Position numbers and translations under genes: made by a program. DNA of 18,719 bases from Rhodospirillaceae bacterium UBA4468 (lineage in GTDB: Bacteria; Pseudomonadota; Alphaproteobacteria; Rhodospirillales; Casp-alpha2), in NCBI GenBank assembly GCA_002389385.1, contig DGOK01000060.1, positions 1 through 18,719 of the forward strand. The letters are read 5' to 3'. The notes below the pieces were generated by a model. The model saw only the letters and a program-made list of their open reading frames with translations. It did not search any database and was not told where the DNA came from. Positions within the stretch are counted from its first letter, which is position 1, and each line of letters opens with the position of its first letter. This document shows, piece by piece, positions 7,034 to 15,027 of this stretch.

Positions 7034-8049
7034 TCGATATTCATCATTCTTCTAAGGACGTTCATCACAGGTCCAATGAAATTTTGAAACTGGGTAAGAT
7101 AGAGCCTAAGAATTGCAATCACCCAAATAGAAAATATCACAGAGAATATTGAACCATATTGATCAGATGTGCAGTCCTTATGTATCCAAGCTTTTATGGC
7201 CGTTATGGCAAAACGAAACGGTATTATTGCAGAACGAAAATATTTTCCAGACCCAATATAGGTCGAGAACGCCTCAGAGTAGATGTTAGCCAAGCGCCGG
7301 ATAAAGATTGAAAATGCATTTTTCTGCCGTACACGCAGGGCAGGTAAATATCTGTGTGCAATTTGAATACAACATGTAATCCGACGTTCTGTATGGCTCA
7401 TGATTCCACCTGGCGTATGGAAATAACGCGCAAGAGGCTCTCCAAATACGGTGAATGTCGCTTTGGGGGTGGATAATATTTTTAGCCACAAATCGAAATC
7501 TTGTGCATTACGAAGGCCCTCATCAAACCCACCAACTTCCTGGACGGCAGTTCTAAGAGTCACTACTGAAATGCTTGGAATATAACCTTTAAGGTAGAGC
7601 GTAACGAAGGGGTCAGGACCTTCATTAAAGCGTTGTGCACAATCAACGTATTCTTCACCGTTCGGCGTTACATCCATATAGTCATGTGCAACAAGCGTAT
7701 AGTTTTTGGATGTGACCAAATCCATGGATCGCTCAAGTTTTGTGGGTAGCCATTCATCGTCAGCATCGAGAAAGGCAACATAAGCTTCGGTTGCGGCATC
7801 AATCGCACGGTTTCGCGCGGCACCTGCACCTTTGTTTGTTTGCGAAATAACCAAGAGTGTGCCCGCAGGAAACAGTTTTTGCATCGCTTTGGCCATTGCG
7901 ATGGTGTCATCGCTTGATCCATCATCGACAACAATAACTTCTGCAGGTGTCAGGGTTTGTGCGGCAACACTATTGAGTGCTCGCTGAATTGATGTCGCTG
8001 CATTATAGGCAGGTATGATCACACTTACCGGGGCGGTATCACGCAGCAT
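7030..8049 (-). CDS. GT2 family glycosyltransferase
   Basis: An inverting GT-A glycosyltransferase of 339 residues. The N-terminus SVIIPAYNAATSIQRALNS is followed by VIVVDDGSSDDT at about 38-49, NKGAGAARNRAID at about 72-84 and the metal-binding FLDADDEW at 93-100. A hydrophobic stretch near the C-terminus (FSVIFSIWVIAILRLYL) may hold it at the membrane. The reading frame stays open upstream to 8223, but the extra 58 residues have no family similarity and lie inside the asnB-like gene. I chose ATG at 8049, preceded by AGGAC seven bases upstream; it overlaps the asnB-like stop by 11 bases. The gene ends in an ATGA overlap with the GT-C gene. It probably extends the repeat unit; sugar specificity is unknown. 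Confidence 0.88.
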   Translation of the reverse strand: MLRDTAPVSVIIPAYNAATSIQRALNSVAAQTLTPAEVIVVDDGSSDDTIAMAKAMQKLFPAGTLLVISQTNKGAGAARNRAIDAATEAYVAFLDADDEWLPTKLERSMDLVTSKNYTLVAHDYMDVTPNGEEYVDCAQRFNEGPDPFVTLYLKGYIPSISVVTLRTAVQEVGGFDEGLRNAQDFDLWLKILSTPKATFTVFGEPLARYFHTPGGIMSHTERRITCCIQIAHRYLPALRVRQKNAFSIFIRRLANIYSEAFSTYIGSGKYFRSAIIPFRFAITAIKAWIHKDCTSDQYGSIFSVIFSIWVIAILRLYLTQFQNFIGPVMNVLRRMMNIE

Positions 8050-9937
8050 CAGCAATGTCCTGAAGGCTTGCAGTCGGTGTAGATGTTGGAATAGTACCGT
8101 GAGTGAACATACGCACAGATAATTCCAACGCCAACAAAGTATAGACGCGGTAACCGTGTTTTGTAGGGTTTTGGAGCAGGCGATGTACGCCTTCAGCTGT
8201 CCACCAGCCACGTTCCAAGGCATCTTTTGATGTTAAAATTCGTTTTGCTATTGGACCAAAACCATTACGCATCCATTGCGGAACTGGCGAAACAAAACCT
8301 TGCTTGGGTGCATTAAGAACACTCTCGGGCAAAAGTCCTTTAGCCATCTTGCGTTCCAAAGCCTTAGCCCGCTGTCCGGGCGTTCGTATGTCAGCTGAAA
8401 TCGAAAGCGATGCTTCAACCAATCTGTGATCAAGAAACGGCACTCGGCCCTCGACGCTATGCGCCATACTGGTGCGGTCCAGGAGTGTCAGTAAATCATC
8501 ATTTAGATATGTTCCAATATCACCTGCTAGTCCTGCAGTTTGCAGATCAGCACCTGGGAATGAAGTTAAGAAAGCCTGCGTGGCAATAGCTTGAGCTGCA
8601 GATGGTGACGCACTTTTATTGCCAACAATATCGCGAACCGGGGCCGGAAAGTGACTACTGTGAGCATGAATGTATTGGCCTCGGTCTGTTTCAAAAAGCC
8701 CTGCTCGTTCGAGTTGCCATGCGCGCATGGGTAAAATGGGTCTAATGGTTTTTTCGATGCCACAGCGTATCCATACAGGAATATTCAGATACGCTTGCTC
8801 GATTGGAATTTGAAAATACCGTCCATAACCGGCAAATAATTCATCGCCGCCGGTGCCATTCAAGGCAACAGTCACGTGCTCACCAAGAGCGCGTTCAATC
8901 AAATAATTTGGCAAAAGGGCGGCATCATTCACGGGCTCCTCAAGATGCCATGTCATCGCCCAAAGGTTATCGATGGCATCGCCAGCATCGACATCAATGA
9001 TATTATGGTCAGTGCCATAAAGGTTTGCGACATCAGCTGCGAGTGGAGTTTCATCAACACCGCCTGCAAACCGCACGGTATATGTTTTTAATGGTTGGGA
9101 TGTTTGTTGAGCTGCTAGGGCAACCAGCAGGCCTGAGTCCAGTCCCCCTGATAACAATGTGCCAATCGTTACGTCGCTTCGAAGTTGCAAGCGGACGCTA
9201 TCATGAAGCAAGCTTAGCAAGTGTTTAGCAACATCCTCACCTTGTGGTGCCTCGGTGCTAGGTTGAGGACGCCAATATGCTCTAATGTCGATTTGCCCTG
9301 CCGAATTGATACAAAGACGATGGCCGGGTTGAAGTTTTTTTATGTTTTTAAATAATGTATTCGGGCCGGGAACATAGCCGTGGGCAAGGTAAGCTGGCAC
9401 GGCAAACTCATTAATTTCAGGATGCACCAATCCTGATGCAAAGATCGCTTTGATCTCAGAGCCATATACAATCCCGCCACCGCTTAATTTGGCCCAATAG
9501 ATAGGTTTGACGCCAAGTCGATCGCGTACGATTTCCAGTGTATGAGCTTCATCATTATATAGTGCGAATGCATACATGCCGTTTAAGACTTGAAGATAAT
9601 CATCTCCATGGGCATCGTATGCTGCGAGAACGGCTTCCATATCTCCCTGAGTTTTATAATGATAAGTTGAGTATCGCGAGCGGAGCTCCAGATAGTTATA
9701 TATCTCTCCGTTACCGCTTAATACGTGATGACCATTGCTACTGACCAGGGGTTGATCGCCAGATTTCAGATCGATGATGGCAAGGCGGCGAAAGATTGTC
9801 TGGTAGCGTTTGTCAGAACGTATCCATTGGCCATCACCATCAGGTCCACGGTGCAACATCGCGTTCGCCATGGCGGTTAAATTAGAGGCTTGGGGCTCAG
9901 ATTGTTGTGGAATGAATATGCCAGCAATGCCGCACAT
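8039..9937 (-). CDS. Asparagine synthetase B-like glutamine amidotransferase
   Basis: A 632-residue two-domain enzyme. The N-terminal class II glutaminase domain has catalytic Cys2 (MCGIAGIF), LHRGPDGDG at 28-36, GNGEIYN at 75-81 and DRLGVKPIYW at about 139-148. The C-terminal synthetase domain has the ATP-pyrophosphatase loop SGGLDS at 263-268, NGTGGDELFAGYGRYF and SVEGRVPFLDHRLVE. Members in polysaccharide clusters (compare WbpS) are thought to amidate uronic acids or other sugar carboxylates rather than make free asparagine; that role is inferred from context. It is 70-80 residues longer than E. coli AsnB and resembles the amidotransferases of exopolysaccharide loci. Its ATG overlaps the heparinase-like stop by one base (TAATG) and a GAGAG-like ribosome site lies upstream. 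The linked heparinase-like gene suggests a shared acidic-glycan substrate. Confidence 0.92.
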   Translation of the reverse strand: MCGIAGIFIPQQSEPQASNLTAMANAMLHRGPDGDGQWIRSDKRYQTIFRRLAIIDLKSGDQPLVSSNGHHVLSGNGEIYNYLELRSRYSTYHYKTQGDMEAVLAAYDAHGDDYLQVLNGMYAFALYNDEAHTLEIVRDRLGVKPIYWAKLSGGGIVYGSEIKAIFASGLVHPEINEFAVPAYLAHGYVPGPNTLFKNIKKLQPGHRLCINSAGQIDIRAYWRPQPSTEAPQGEDVAKHLLSLLHDSVRLQLRSDVTIGTLLSGGLDSGLLVALAAQQTSQPLKTYTVRFAGGVDETPLAADVANLYGTDHNIIDVDAGDAIDNLWAMTWHLEEPVNDAALLPNYLIERALGEHVTVALNGTGGDELFAGYGRYFQIPIEQAYLNIPVWIRCGIEKTIRPILPMRAWQLERAGLFETDRGQYIHAHSSHFPAPVRDIVGNKSASPSAAQAIATQAFLTSFPGADLQTAGLAGDIGTYLNDDLLTLLDRTSMAHSVEGRVPFLDHRLVEASLSISADIRTPGQRAKALERKMAKGLLPESVLNAPKQGFVSPVPQWMRNGFGPIAKRILTSKDALERGWWTAEGVHRLLQNPTKHGYRVYTLLALELSVRMFTHGTIPTSTPTASLQDIADAA

Positions 9938-11637
9938 TAAATGATGCTCTCTATCTCAATTGTTCCATGCCATGGACCGGTCGTCGTTTGCTCAAAGACA
10001 ATTTGAGTGCCTGTGATGCCACTGCCATAAGCCTGCCAGATTGTGACCGGGCGGAGTGATGGCCGTTTGCCAGATACGCGGACAATGGCGTTACCGCCAA
10101 TAATCACTTTATTTGATTCGATTGTGACGGCGCATGGAGTCACGAGTGATTGTTCAATATGATGAGTACCTTGAGCTTGAATTGTATCCGCAATGTTGAT
10201 GGTCGAGTCCCTGAATGTCCAGGACCTTGTAACGGCATTGACGCCCAATCGACGATACCCATCATGGGATATAGCAATGCCGTCAGACTTAATGCGTGTA
10301 GACGCTGGGCCAGCAACAGATTGCCTAAACGCATCACTGTAATATGGCTTATTCGCAGGATAAGGATCTTGATGGTCAATCCTGACACCACCATGCACTA
10401 CGCTTGATCTATACAAGGCAGCATTGCCTGATTCGCCGTATGCACCACGACCTGGATCAACAAACAGTGGCTGCTCGTTCAGATGAATTTCAGCACTGCT
10501 GATATCTTGATGGGCATGACCCGGCATATATGGCCATCCGCTCGAAGGTGCAGATGTGAGCATTGACCATTTCCCAATATCGGCGCGCACCCAACCATCA
10601 TTCTGCAGTTGCGCGAACGGTGCAGGCAGCGTTTCCTCGGCTAATGTTTTAATGAGATGCTGTTCGTTTTTTGGTAAAGTGTGCGTCCAAGAACAGACAC
10701 CATTATGGATTCCGGCAAGGTGCGCTGGCGAGCAGTCAGGAGAAATGTCACCAATTAGCGGCAATCCTCCTGACAGTACCAGGCTTTTTGCGACAGCTAG
10801 TAATCGCTTTGCAATGTCTCTAAGTTGTTCCGCTTCCTGAATTCGTTGATGGCGAACCGCGGTTAGCCAGACATCAAGATAATTTCGGACATAAAGCATG
10901 TGATAATGTGTTGAGCCTTCTCGAAGAGAACCACCTTCAAGAACAATACGTTTAGCTTCATGGCATAAGATTTCAAAACCAATATGGCGGCTCTGTGATA
11001 AATCGAGTGCACAGCCAATACGGTATAGCCCACGCCCGTTATTTGCGAGATGATTAGACGTATTATGGTTGCCAAAATACTCTAATTGGCGTGCAATCTC
11101 TGGTGCGTGAGCTGCGAGGTCTTGGGCGAGGACATCGAGTGTGTCTGGAGCACCGCATCGGCGTGCACCGTCAATAAGATTAACCGCACGTTCTGCTGCT
11201 GTGTATGGATGCCACGCCCAGCCGTTCGAAACCATGAACTGATCTCGCCATACGCCCCACAAGGCAACAAACCAAGCGGCATCAATCTCAGGCATTAAAG
11301 GTATCCACGCAAATCGATGACGCGCGAGTTCAGCCTCTATGTCAGCGATGGGCTCATTGAATAAAGCGCGCGGGGATTCAGGGTCAAGGGCCAGTCGTTG
11401 AGAGAGAATCTGAATTGAGGTTTGTGCGATGGGTAATTCATTAGATAACACCTTAGGCGGAATCTGCCAATGAGGTGTTTCAGGTGAAAGCGGCAACTGA
11501 TGGTGAAGATAAAGGGGATGGTGGGGTTCGAACGTTGCAGGAGCTTGGTAGCGGCCAAGCATTCGCCCGATCAGCCACTTACGTAACACACGATCTGAGA
11601 TGACTTGCCCGATTTTCCTTTTGAGTTGGGAAATCAT
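9937..11637 (-). CDS. Heparinase II/III-family protein
   Basis: A 566-residue protein with an alpha-helical N-terminal half and a beta-rich C-terminal half as in heparinase II/III and alginate lyases, which cleave uronic-acid polysaccharides by beta-elimination. Conserved positions are visible: Asn-His at 195-196 in NHLANNGRGLY, Tyr245 in EGSTHYHM, His375 in PGHAHQD, and the FVDPGRGAYG block at 392-401. These match the usual Asn/His, Tyr and His catalytic set, so lyase activity is plausible. The N-terminus (MISQLKRKIGQVISDRVLRK) is basic and lacks a convincing signal peptide, which is odd for a degradative lyase. The gene is coupled to the asnB-like gene. Roles could be editing, length control or release of the polymer, or epimerase-like modification. 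Its 5' end is 34 bases from the divergent methyltransferase start. Confidence 0.85.
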   Translation of the reverse strand: MISQLKRKIGQVISDRVLRKWLIGRMLGRYQAPATFEPHHPLYLHHQLPLSPETPHWQIPPKVLSNELPIAQTSIQILSQRLALDPESPRALFNEPIADIEAELARHRFAWIPLMPEIDAAWFVALWGVWRDQFMVSNGWAWHPYTAAERAVNLIDGARRCGAPDTLDVLAQDLAAHAPEIARQLEYFGNHNTSNHLANNGRGLYRIGCALDLSQSRHIGFEILCHEAKRIVLEGGSLREGSTHYHMLYVRNYLDVWLTAVRHQRIQEAEQLRDIAKRLLAVAKSLVLSGGLPLIGDISPDCSPAHLAGIHNGVCSWTHTLPKNEQHLIKTLAEETLPAPFAQLQNDGWVRADIGKWSMLTSAPSSGWPYMPGHAHQDISSAEIHLNEQPLFVDPGRGAYGESGNAALYRSSVVHGGVRIDHQDPYPANKPYYSDAFRQSVAGPASTRIKSDGIAISHDGYRRLGVNAVTRSWTFRDSTINIADTIQAQGTHHIEQSLVTPCAVTIESNKVIIGGNAIVRVSGKRPSLRPVTIWQAYGSGITGTQIVFEQTTTGPWHGTIEIESII

Positions 11638-11659
11638 GCTTTATTTATGCCTTATTATC

Positions 11660-11664
11660 GGAGG
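11660..11664 (+). promoter_or_regulatory. Strong ribosome binding site of the plus-strand methyltransferase
   Basis: GGAGG lies seven bases upstream of ATG at 11672, the best Shine-Dalgarno match I noticed in the window. It confirms both the start and that this plus-strand frame is a real gene. It occupies part of the 34-base divergent gap 11638-11671, leaving little room for two separate promoters there. Confidence 0.75.
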
Positions 11665-11671
11665 TTAACTT

Positions 11672-12583
11672 ATGACCAATGCGGTCGACACAAAATCGGA
11701 TGCCCGAGCCTTTTGGGGCTCTCTTTATAAATCGCTTTACGATCATGTTGATAGCAACATTAGTCGTGAAGATTTGTTTAAAGCGCTGGATGATTTGGAA
11801 GATATGTTTCGTCTTCGTGGCCATATGGCGGTGGCCGATATGCCGCTGAGTGAATTGTCTGGGAAATCGGTATTGGAAATTGGCCCCGGCGCAGGCGGTC
11901 ATTCTTCTTTGTTTGCGAAACATGGTGCTAATGTAACGAGTATTGATATAACGGTAGAGCGTGCACGTGCGACCCAGGCAAAATATAATTTGATGGGTGA
12001 TATGGCTGCAGGATGTGGCGCACTTCAAGGTGATGCTGAAGATCTTCCGTTTGCGGACGGTACGTTTGATATTGTGTATTCGAACGGCGTCCTGCACCAC
12101 ACCCCGGATACCGAAACCTCGATTGCCGAAGTGTGGCGTGTCCTGAAGCCCGGCGGTCGTGCGGTGATCATGCTCTATTGTAAAAGCTCGTGGCATTATT
12201 GGATTAATATGTATCTTTGTATTGGTTTGATTATGGGCCGTGCATTTGGTGATAAAAATTGGCTTGGAAAGGCGACCGAATGGGGTGGACGTGATCAGCA
12301 GACGGTGCAAAACCCGATTACGCGATGCTATACAGCATCTGGATTGCGTAAGTTATTTGCAAAATATGAAAACCCGCATTTCCGCAAAGCCGAGTTCTAT
12401 TTTTATCTGATCCCTAAGTTTGGGAAACTCTATCGGAAATACCAGATTAAAAAATATGGTACGCATCCAGGCGGTGTGTTGGTCTATGGTGAGCCTTGGC
12501 CACATCAATCTCCGCTTGAATACTGGCTAGGCCAACATATGGGATGGTCATGGTTTATAACGGCGAACAAGCCAAATAGCTAA
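11672..12583 (+). CDS. Class I SAM-dependent methyltransferase (Methyltransf_11-like)
   Basis: A 303-residue protein with a clear SAM-binding domain: motif I VLEIGPGAGGHSSLFAK from residue 67, the acidic motif II residue in TSIDITVERA, motif III-like ALQGDAEDLPFADGTFD, and motif IV YSNGVLHHTPD followed by EVWRVLKPGGR. The C-terminal 110 residues (WHYWINMYLCIGLIMGRAFG, then aromatic-rich sequence) are typical of polysaccharide-locus methyltransferases and may contact a lipid-linked substrate. It is the only plus-strand gene: its stop is 26 bases from the convergent dehydrogenase stop, and its start is 34 bases from the divergent heparinase-like start. A long open frame on the opposite strand (11645-12310) has no family similarity and is a shadow. 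Substrate unknown. Confidence 0.9.
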   Translation: MTNAVDTKSDARAFWGSLYKSLYDHVDSNISREDLFKALDDLEDMFRLRGHMAVADMPLSELSGKSVLEIGPGAGGHSSLFAKHGANVTSIDITVERARATQAKYNLMGDMAAGCGALQGDAEDLPFADGTFDIVYSNGVLHHTPDTETSIAEVWRVLKPGGRAVIMLYCKSSWHYWINMYLCIGLIMGRAFGDKNWLGKATEWGGRDQQTVQNPITRCYTASGLRKLFAKYENPHFRKAEFYFYLIPKFGKLYRKYQIKKYGTHPGGVLVYGEPWPHQSPLEYWLGQHMGWSWFITANKPNS

Positions 12584-12609
12584 AGAGCCTATATCTTCGC
12601 ATAAAGATT

Positions 12610-13566
12610 TTACCAAAAGCCTGGTGGAAAGACGCCTTTCTCAGGTACACGATAATCATCTAAGCCGTCAATCGCCGCTCGCCCCATCGAAAGAATGGAT
12701 TCCTGTGTGCTTCCGCCAACGTGCGGTGTTGCAAAAAAATTTGGGAGGTCGAGCAATTCCTGATCTTCAGGAGGCTCGCAGGTGAAAACATCGAATGCCG
12801 CTCCGGCAAGCGTGCCAGCTTTTAAGATTTGTTTCATCGCCACTTCATCCACGAGACCACCACGCGCTGTGTTGATCAGGATCGCAGACGTTTTAATCAT
12901 ACCTAGGTATGCCGCATCCAGAATATTTGCTGTCGATGCATCATGAGGAAGGTGAACAGAAATCACGTCAGCTTCACGTAATAGCGTTTCCAGTGACGAG
13001 GGAATAACGCCGGTCTCTGTGTAATATGTTGTATGATCCTGGATATCGTGTGCGAGGACTTTGCAGCCAAATCCTGCGCGCAAGATTCGCCCTAAATCCT
13101 GACCCACATAGCCGCATCCAATTATGCCGACGGTGCAATCTGAAAGTTGGCGACCGATGACTTGATGCCAATTATCATTACAGACGGCATCATTAGCCTC
13201 AGGTAATTTTCGTAACATTGAAAGTGCGAAGCCAATGACAAGCTCTGCGACGGACCGACGGTTAACGCCGCCTGTCCAGCCTAAAGAAATATCGCGCGAA
13301 ATTAGTGCAGGGAGGTCGATCTTATCAAATCCGACGCCATATTTTGCAATGACACGGAGCTCAGGCACAGCGTCTAAAACGTCGGCGGATATTGGCTCAA
13401 GGGCAATGATTGCTTTTTGATGACCGCGCAAAGCTTTAATAAGTTCTGCACCGCTTAAACTTATGCCGGCATCATTGAACGATGCTTCTGGATAGCGCGC
13501 TAGCAACTCAGCTCGAAGAACTGGTTGGCGCGAAAATGATCGAGATAAAACAGTAACTTTGGTCAT
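12610..13566 (-). CDS. D-2-hydroxyacid dehydrogenase (phosphoglycerate dehydrogenase-like)
   Basis: An NAD-dependent oxidoreductase of 318 residues that would interconvert a D-2-hydroxy acid and its 2-oxo acid. The cofactor domain has GIIGCGYVGQDLG at 147-159 and an Asp at 174 (AHDI) that favours NAD over NADP. The catalytic triad is visible: Arg235 in NTARGG, Glu264 in TCEPPED and His282 in TPHVGGSTQES. There is no C-terminal ACT domain, so this is the short form, unlike full SerA. The ATG overlaps the HAD phosphatase stop by four bases (ATGA), which ties it to that gene and the cytidylyltransferase. It may make or consume a small acid (glycerate-like) or a sugar acid for the polysaccharide; the true substrate is unknown. 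It ends the operon; no convincing terminator is visible in the 26-base convergent gap. Confidence 0.9.
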   Translation of the reverse strand: MTKVTVLSRSFSRQPVLRAELLARYPEASFNDAGISLSGAELIKALRGHQKAIIALEPISADVLDAVPELRVIAKYGVGFDKIDLPALISRDISLGWTGGVNRRSVAELVIGFALSMLRKLPEANDAVCNDNWHQVIGRQLSDCTVGIIGCGYVGQDLGRILRAGFGCKVLAHDIQDHTTYYTETGVIPSSLETLLREADVISVHLPHDASTANILDAAYLGMIKTSAILINTARGGLVDEVAMKQILKAGTLAGAAFDVFTCEPPEDQELLDLPNFFATPHVGGSTQESILSMGRAAIDGLDDYRVPEKGVFPPGFW

Positions 13567-14246
13567 TTATCTGTGGATGATTTCTCTTGAAGTGTTGCGA
13601 GGGCGGCAGGGAACTCTGAAAAATGATTGATTAAAATTGTTGGCTTTAATTCATCGTAAGGCATATGGCAGTAGCCAAAGCTAACGCAGATAGATGCCAT
13701 CTTAGCGTCGTGTGCTGCGAGGATATCGTTCTCGCTATCGCCAACCATGATTGCCGTGGCGCCTGTCATGTCCATGGCAGTTAATGTATCCAGTAAATGC
13801 TGGCCATCAGGTTTACTGTGAGGGACATCGTCCCCACAGACAATGATTGGAAAATATTTTGTCATGCCAAACATATCCAAGACTGGCATTGTCGTTTTTC
13901 TTGGTTTATTAGTACAAAGCGCAATGGGTATTTCTGTGGTATGAAGTTCGTCTAAGATGTCCATGACGCTTGGAAAGACGATGGTATCCTGTACCGGGTT
14001 TTCGCTATAAATCTGCAAAAACGCATCTTTTACTTTGTCGCGTTGCGCATCACTTTCCATGCCACCGGTATCTTTGAGTGCATCAGCAACAAGATGTACG
14101 GCACCTTTGCCGACTAAATCTTTAACGCGATCAACAGTGAGTGCGGCACGACCTTCTTCAGCGAGTGCCTTGTTCAGTGACCAGGCAACACCAGGTGCGC
14201 TGTCAATTAAAGTGCCGTCCAGGTCGAATAAAATAGCGTCAATCAT
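13563..14246 (-). CDS. HAD-family phosphatase (phosphoglycolate phosphatase-like)
   Basis: A 227-residue haloacid dehalogenase-superfamily hydrolase. Motif I is LFDLDGTLIDS with nucleophile Asp8 and acid/base Asp10; motif II is LCTNKP with Thr112; motif III Lys145 lies in HSKPDGQHLL; motif IV is MVGDSENDILAAHDA with Asp170 and Asp174. A helical cap domain sits between motifs I and II (about residues 15-85), as in Gph, and unlike the small capless KdsC phosphatase of Kdo synthesis. It should therefore dephosphorylate a small phosphate ester, perhaps a phosphorylated acid precursor made by its neighbours. ATG at 14246 overlaps the cytidylyltransferase stop by one base (TAATG), with GGGGGA about eight bases upstream. 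Substrate cannot be read from the sequence. Confidence 0.9.
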   Translation of the reverse strand: MIDAILFDLDGTLIDSAPGVAWSLNKALAEEGRAALTVDRVKDLVGKGAVHLVADALKDTGGMESDAQRDKVKDAFLQIYSENPVQDTIVFPSVMDILDELHTTEIPIALCTNKPRKTTMPVLDMFGMTKYFPIIVCGDDVPHSKPDGQHLLDTLTAMDMTGATAIMVGDSENDILAAHDAKMASICVSFGYCHMPYDELKPTILINHFSEFPAALATLQEKSSTDK

Positions 14247-15019
14247 TAGTATTTCCCCCAGAGTGGATCATCGTTCAAGGCAGCCTCAACACGAGCAATA
14301 TCCTCGGGCGCGTCAACCGATTGATAGGGCCTGAACGTCATCGGTGCGATGCGTTGAAAAAATCCGTTATCACATATGCGATTTGAGTCACAGGCCTCAG
14401 CTTGCTCTAGAGGAGACTCAGGTTGTTCTGTAAACCATTTTAAGAAATGCCAGCGAAACCCGAAAATACCACCAACACGTTTCGCTCCGGCATCTTTGCT
14501 GAACGTTTTCATATATGGAATTGGGCTTCGGGACGTATACAAGACATTCCCTTTGAGATCGTGCACCAACTTAACCATGTCTGGATTGGTGAACGTTTCT
14601 TCATCATGGATGGGAACTGCCAACATCGTACCATCAACAGTTTTATCATCGAACGGTGCCATAACGGCTTCAATTACATCAGGCCCAAGCAACGGCTCAT
14701 CACCCTGAACACAAATCACGATATCATCTTCAGCCACATCGACACCGCATTTTGTCGCGGCTTCGGCAACGCGGTCGAGTGCGCGGGTATGGGTGTCTGC
14801 TGTCATGATGACGGGAAAACCATGTTCCTCACAAAACACACGAATTTCTTCGTCACATGTTGCAACAGCGAGGATATCCCAATCCGTATACATTTTCGCG
14901 CGGAGATAACAATGCTCGAGCATTGCACGCCCTGCAATTAGATGTAATGGCTTCCCGGGGAAGCGGGTTGCAGCCATGCGTGCGGGAACCATGCCAATCG
15001 TCTTCATCTGTTTTTCCAT
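14246..15019 (-). CDS. KdsB-like CMP-sugar (3-deoxy-manno-octulosonate-type) cytidylyltransferase
   Basis: A 257-residue enzyme of the CMP-Kdo synthetase family, which couples CTP to a 2-keto sugar acid to give a CMP-sugar. The CTP-binding start GMVPARMAATRFPGKPL at 9-25 is clear. Metal-binding aspartates equivalent to the KdsB pair are present in VQGDEPLLGP (Asp107) and VDAPED (Asp236), and YTSRSPIPYMK matches KdsB. Several normally conserved places differ: the GTDR motif after the T-rich loop is ALDR (80-83), the HxGIYxYR segment is GGIFGFR (183-189), and the E-K/S-LEQLR region after PLEQ is replaced by EACDSNR. The substrate may therefore be a modified Kdo or another acid. No KdsA or KdsD is nearby. 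It starts 8 bases after the SGNH gene; ATG at 15019 or at codon 5 is possible. Confidence 0.85.
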   Translation of the reverse strand: MEKQMKTIGMVPARMAATRFPGKPLHLIAGRAMLEHCYLRAKMYTDWDILAVATCDEEIRVFCEEHGFPVIMTADTHTRALDRVAEAATKCGVDVAEDDIVICVQGDEPLLGPDVIEAVMAPFDDKTVDGTMLAVPIHDEETFTNPDMVKLVHDLKGNVLYTSRSPIPYMKTFSKDAGAKRVGGIFGFRWHFLKWFTEQPESPLEQAEACDSNRICDNGFFQRIAPMTFRPYQSVDAPEDIARVEAALNDDPLWGKY

Positions 15020-15027
15020 TTAAATCT

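Noticed and set aside
8050..8223. N-terminal extension of the GT2 glycosyltransferase
   Set aside because: The extra 58 residues lack family similarity and lie within the conserved asnB-like coding region; ATG at 8049 has a ribosome site and begins the GT2 fold.
11645..12310. 221-codon minus-strand open frame opposite the methyltransferase
   Set aside because: Composition is that of a complementary-strand shadow, rich in His, Thr, Ile and Arg with no motif; the plus-strand gene has clear SAM motifs and a strong ribosome site.
12584..12609. Possible bidirectional terminator between the convergent genes
   Set aside because: Only a 4-base AAGA/TCTT pairing is visible, with no strong stem or T tract.
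14447..14941. 164-codon plus-strand open frame opposite the KdsB-like gene
   Set aside because: It is antisense to a well-supported gene, with low-complexity composition and no recognisable domain.
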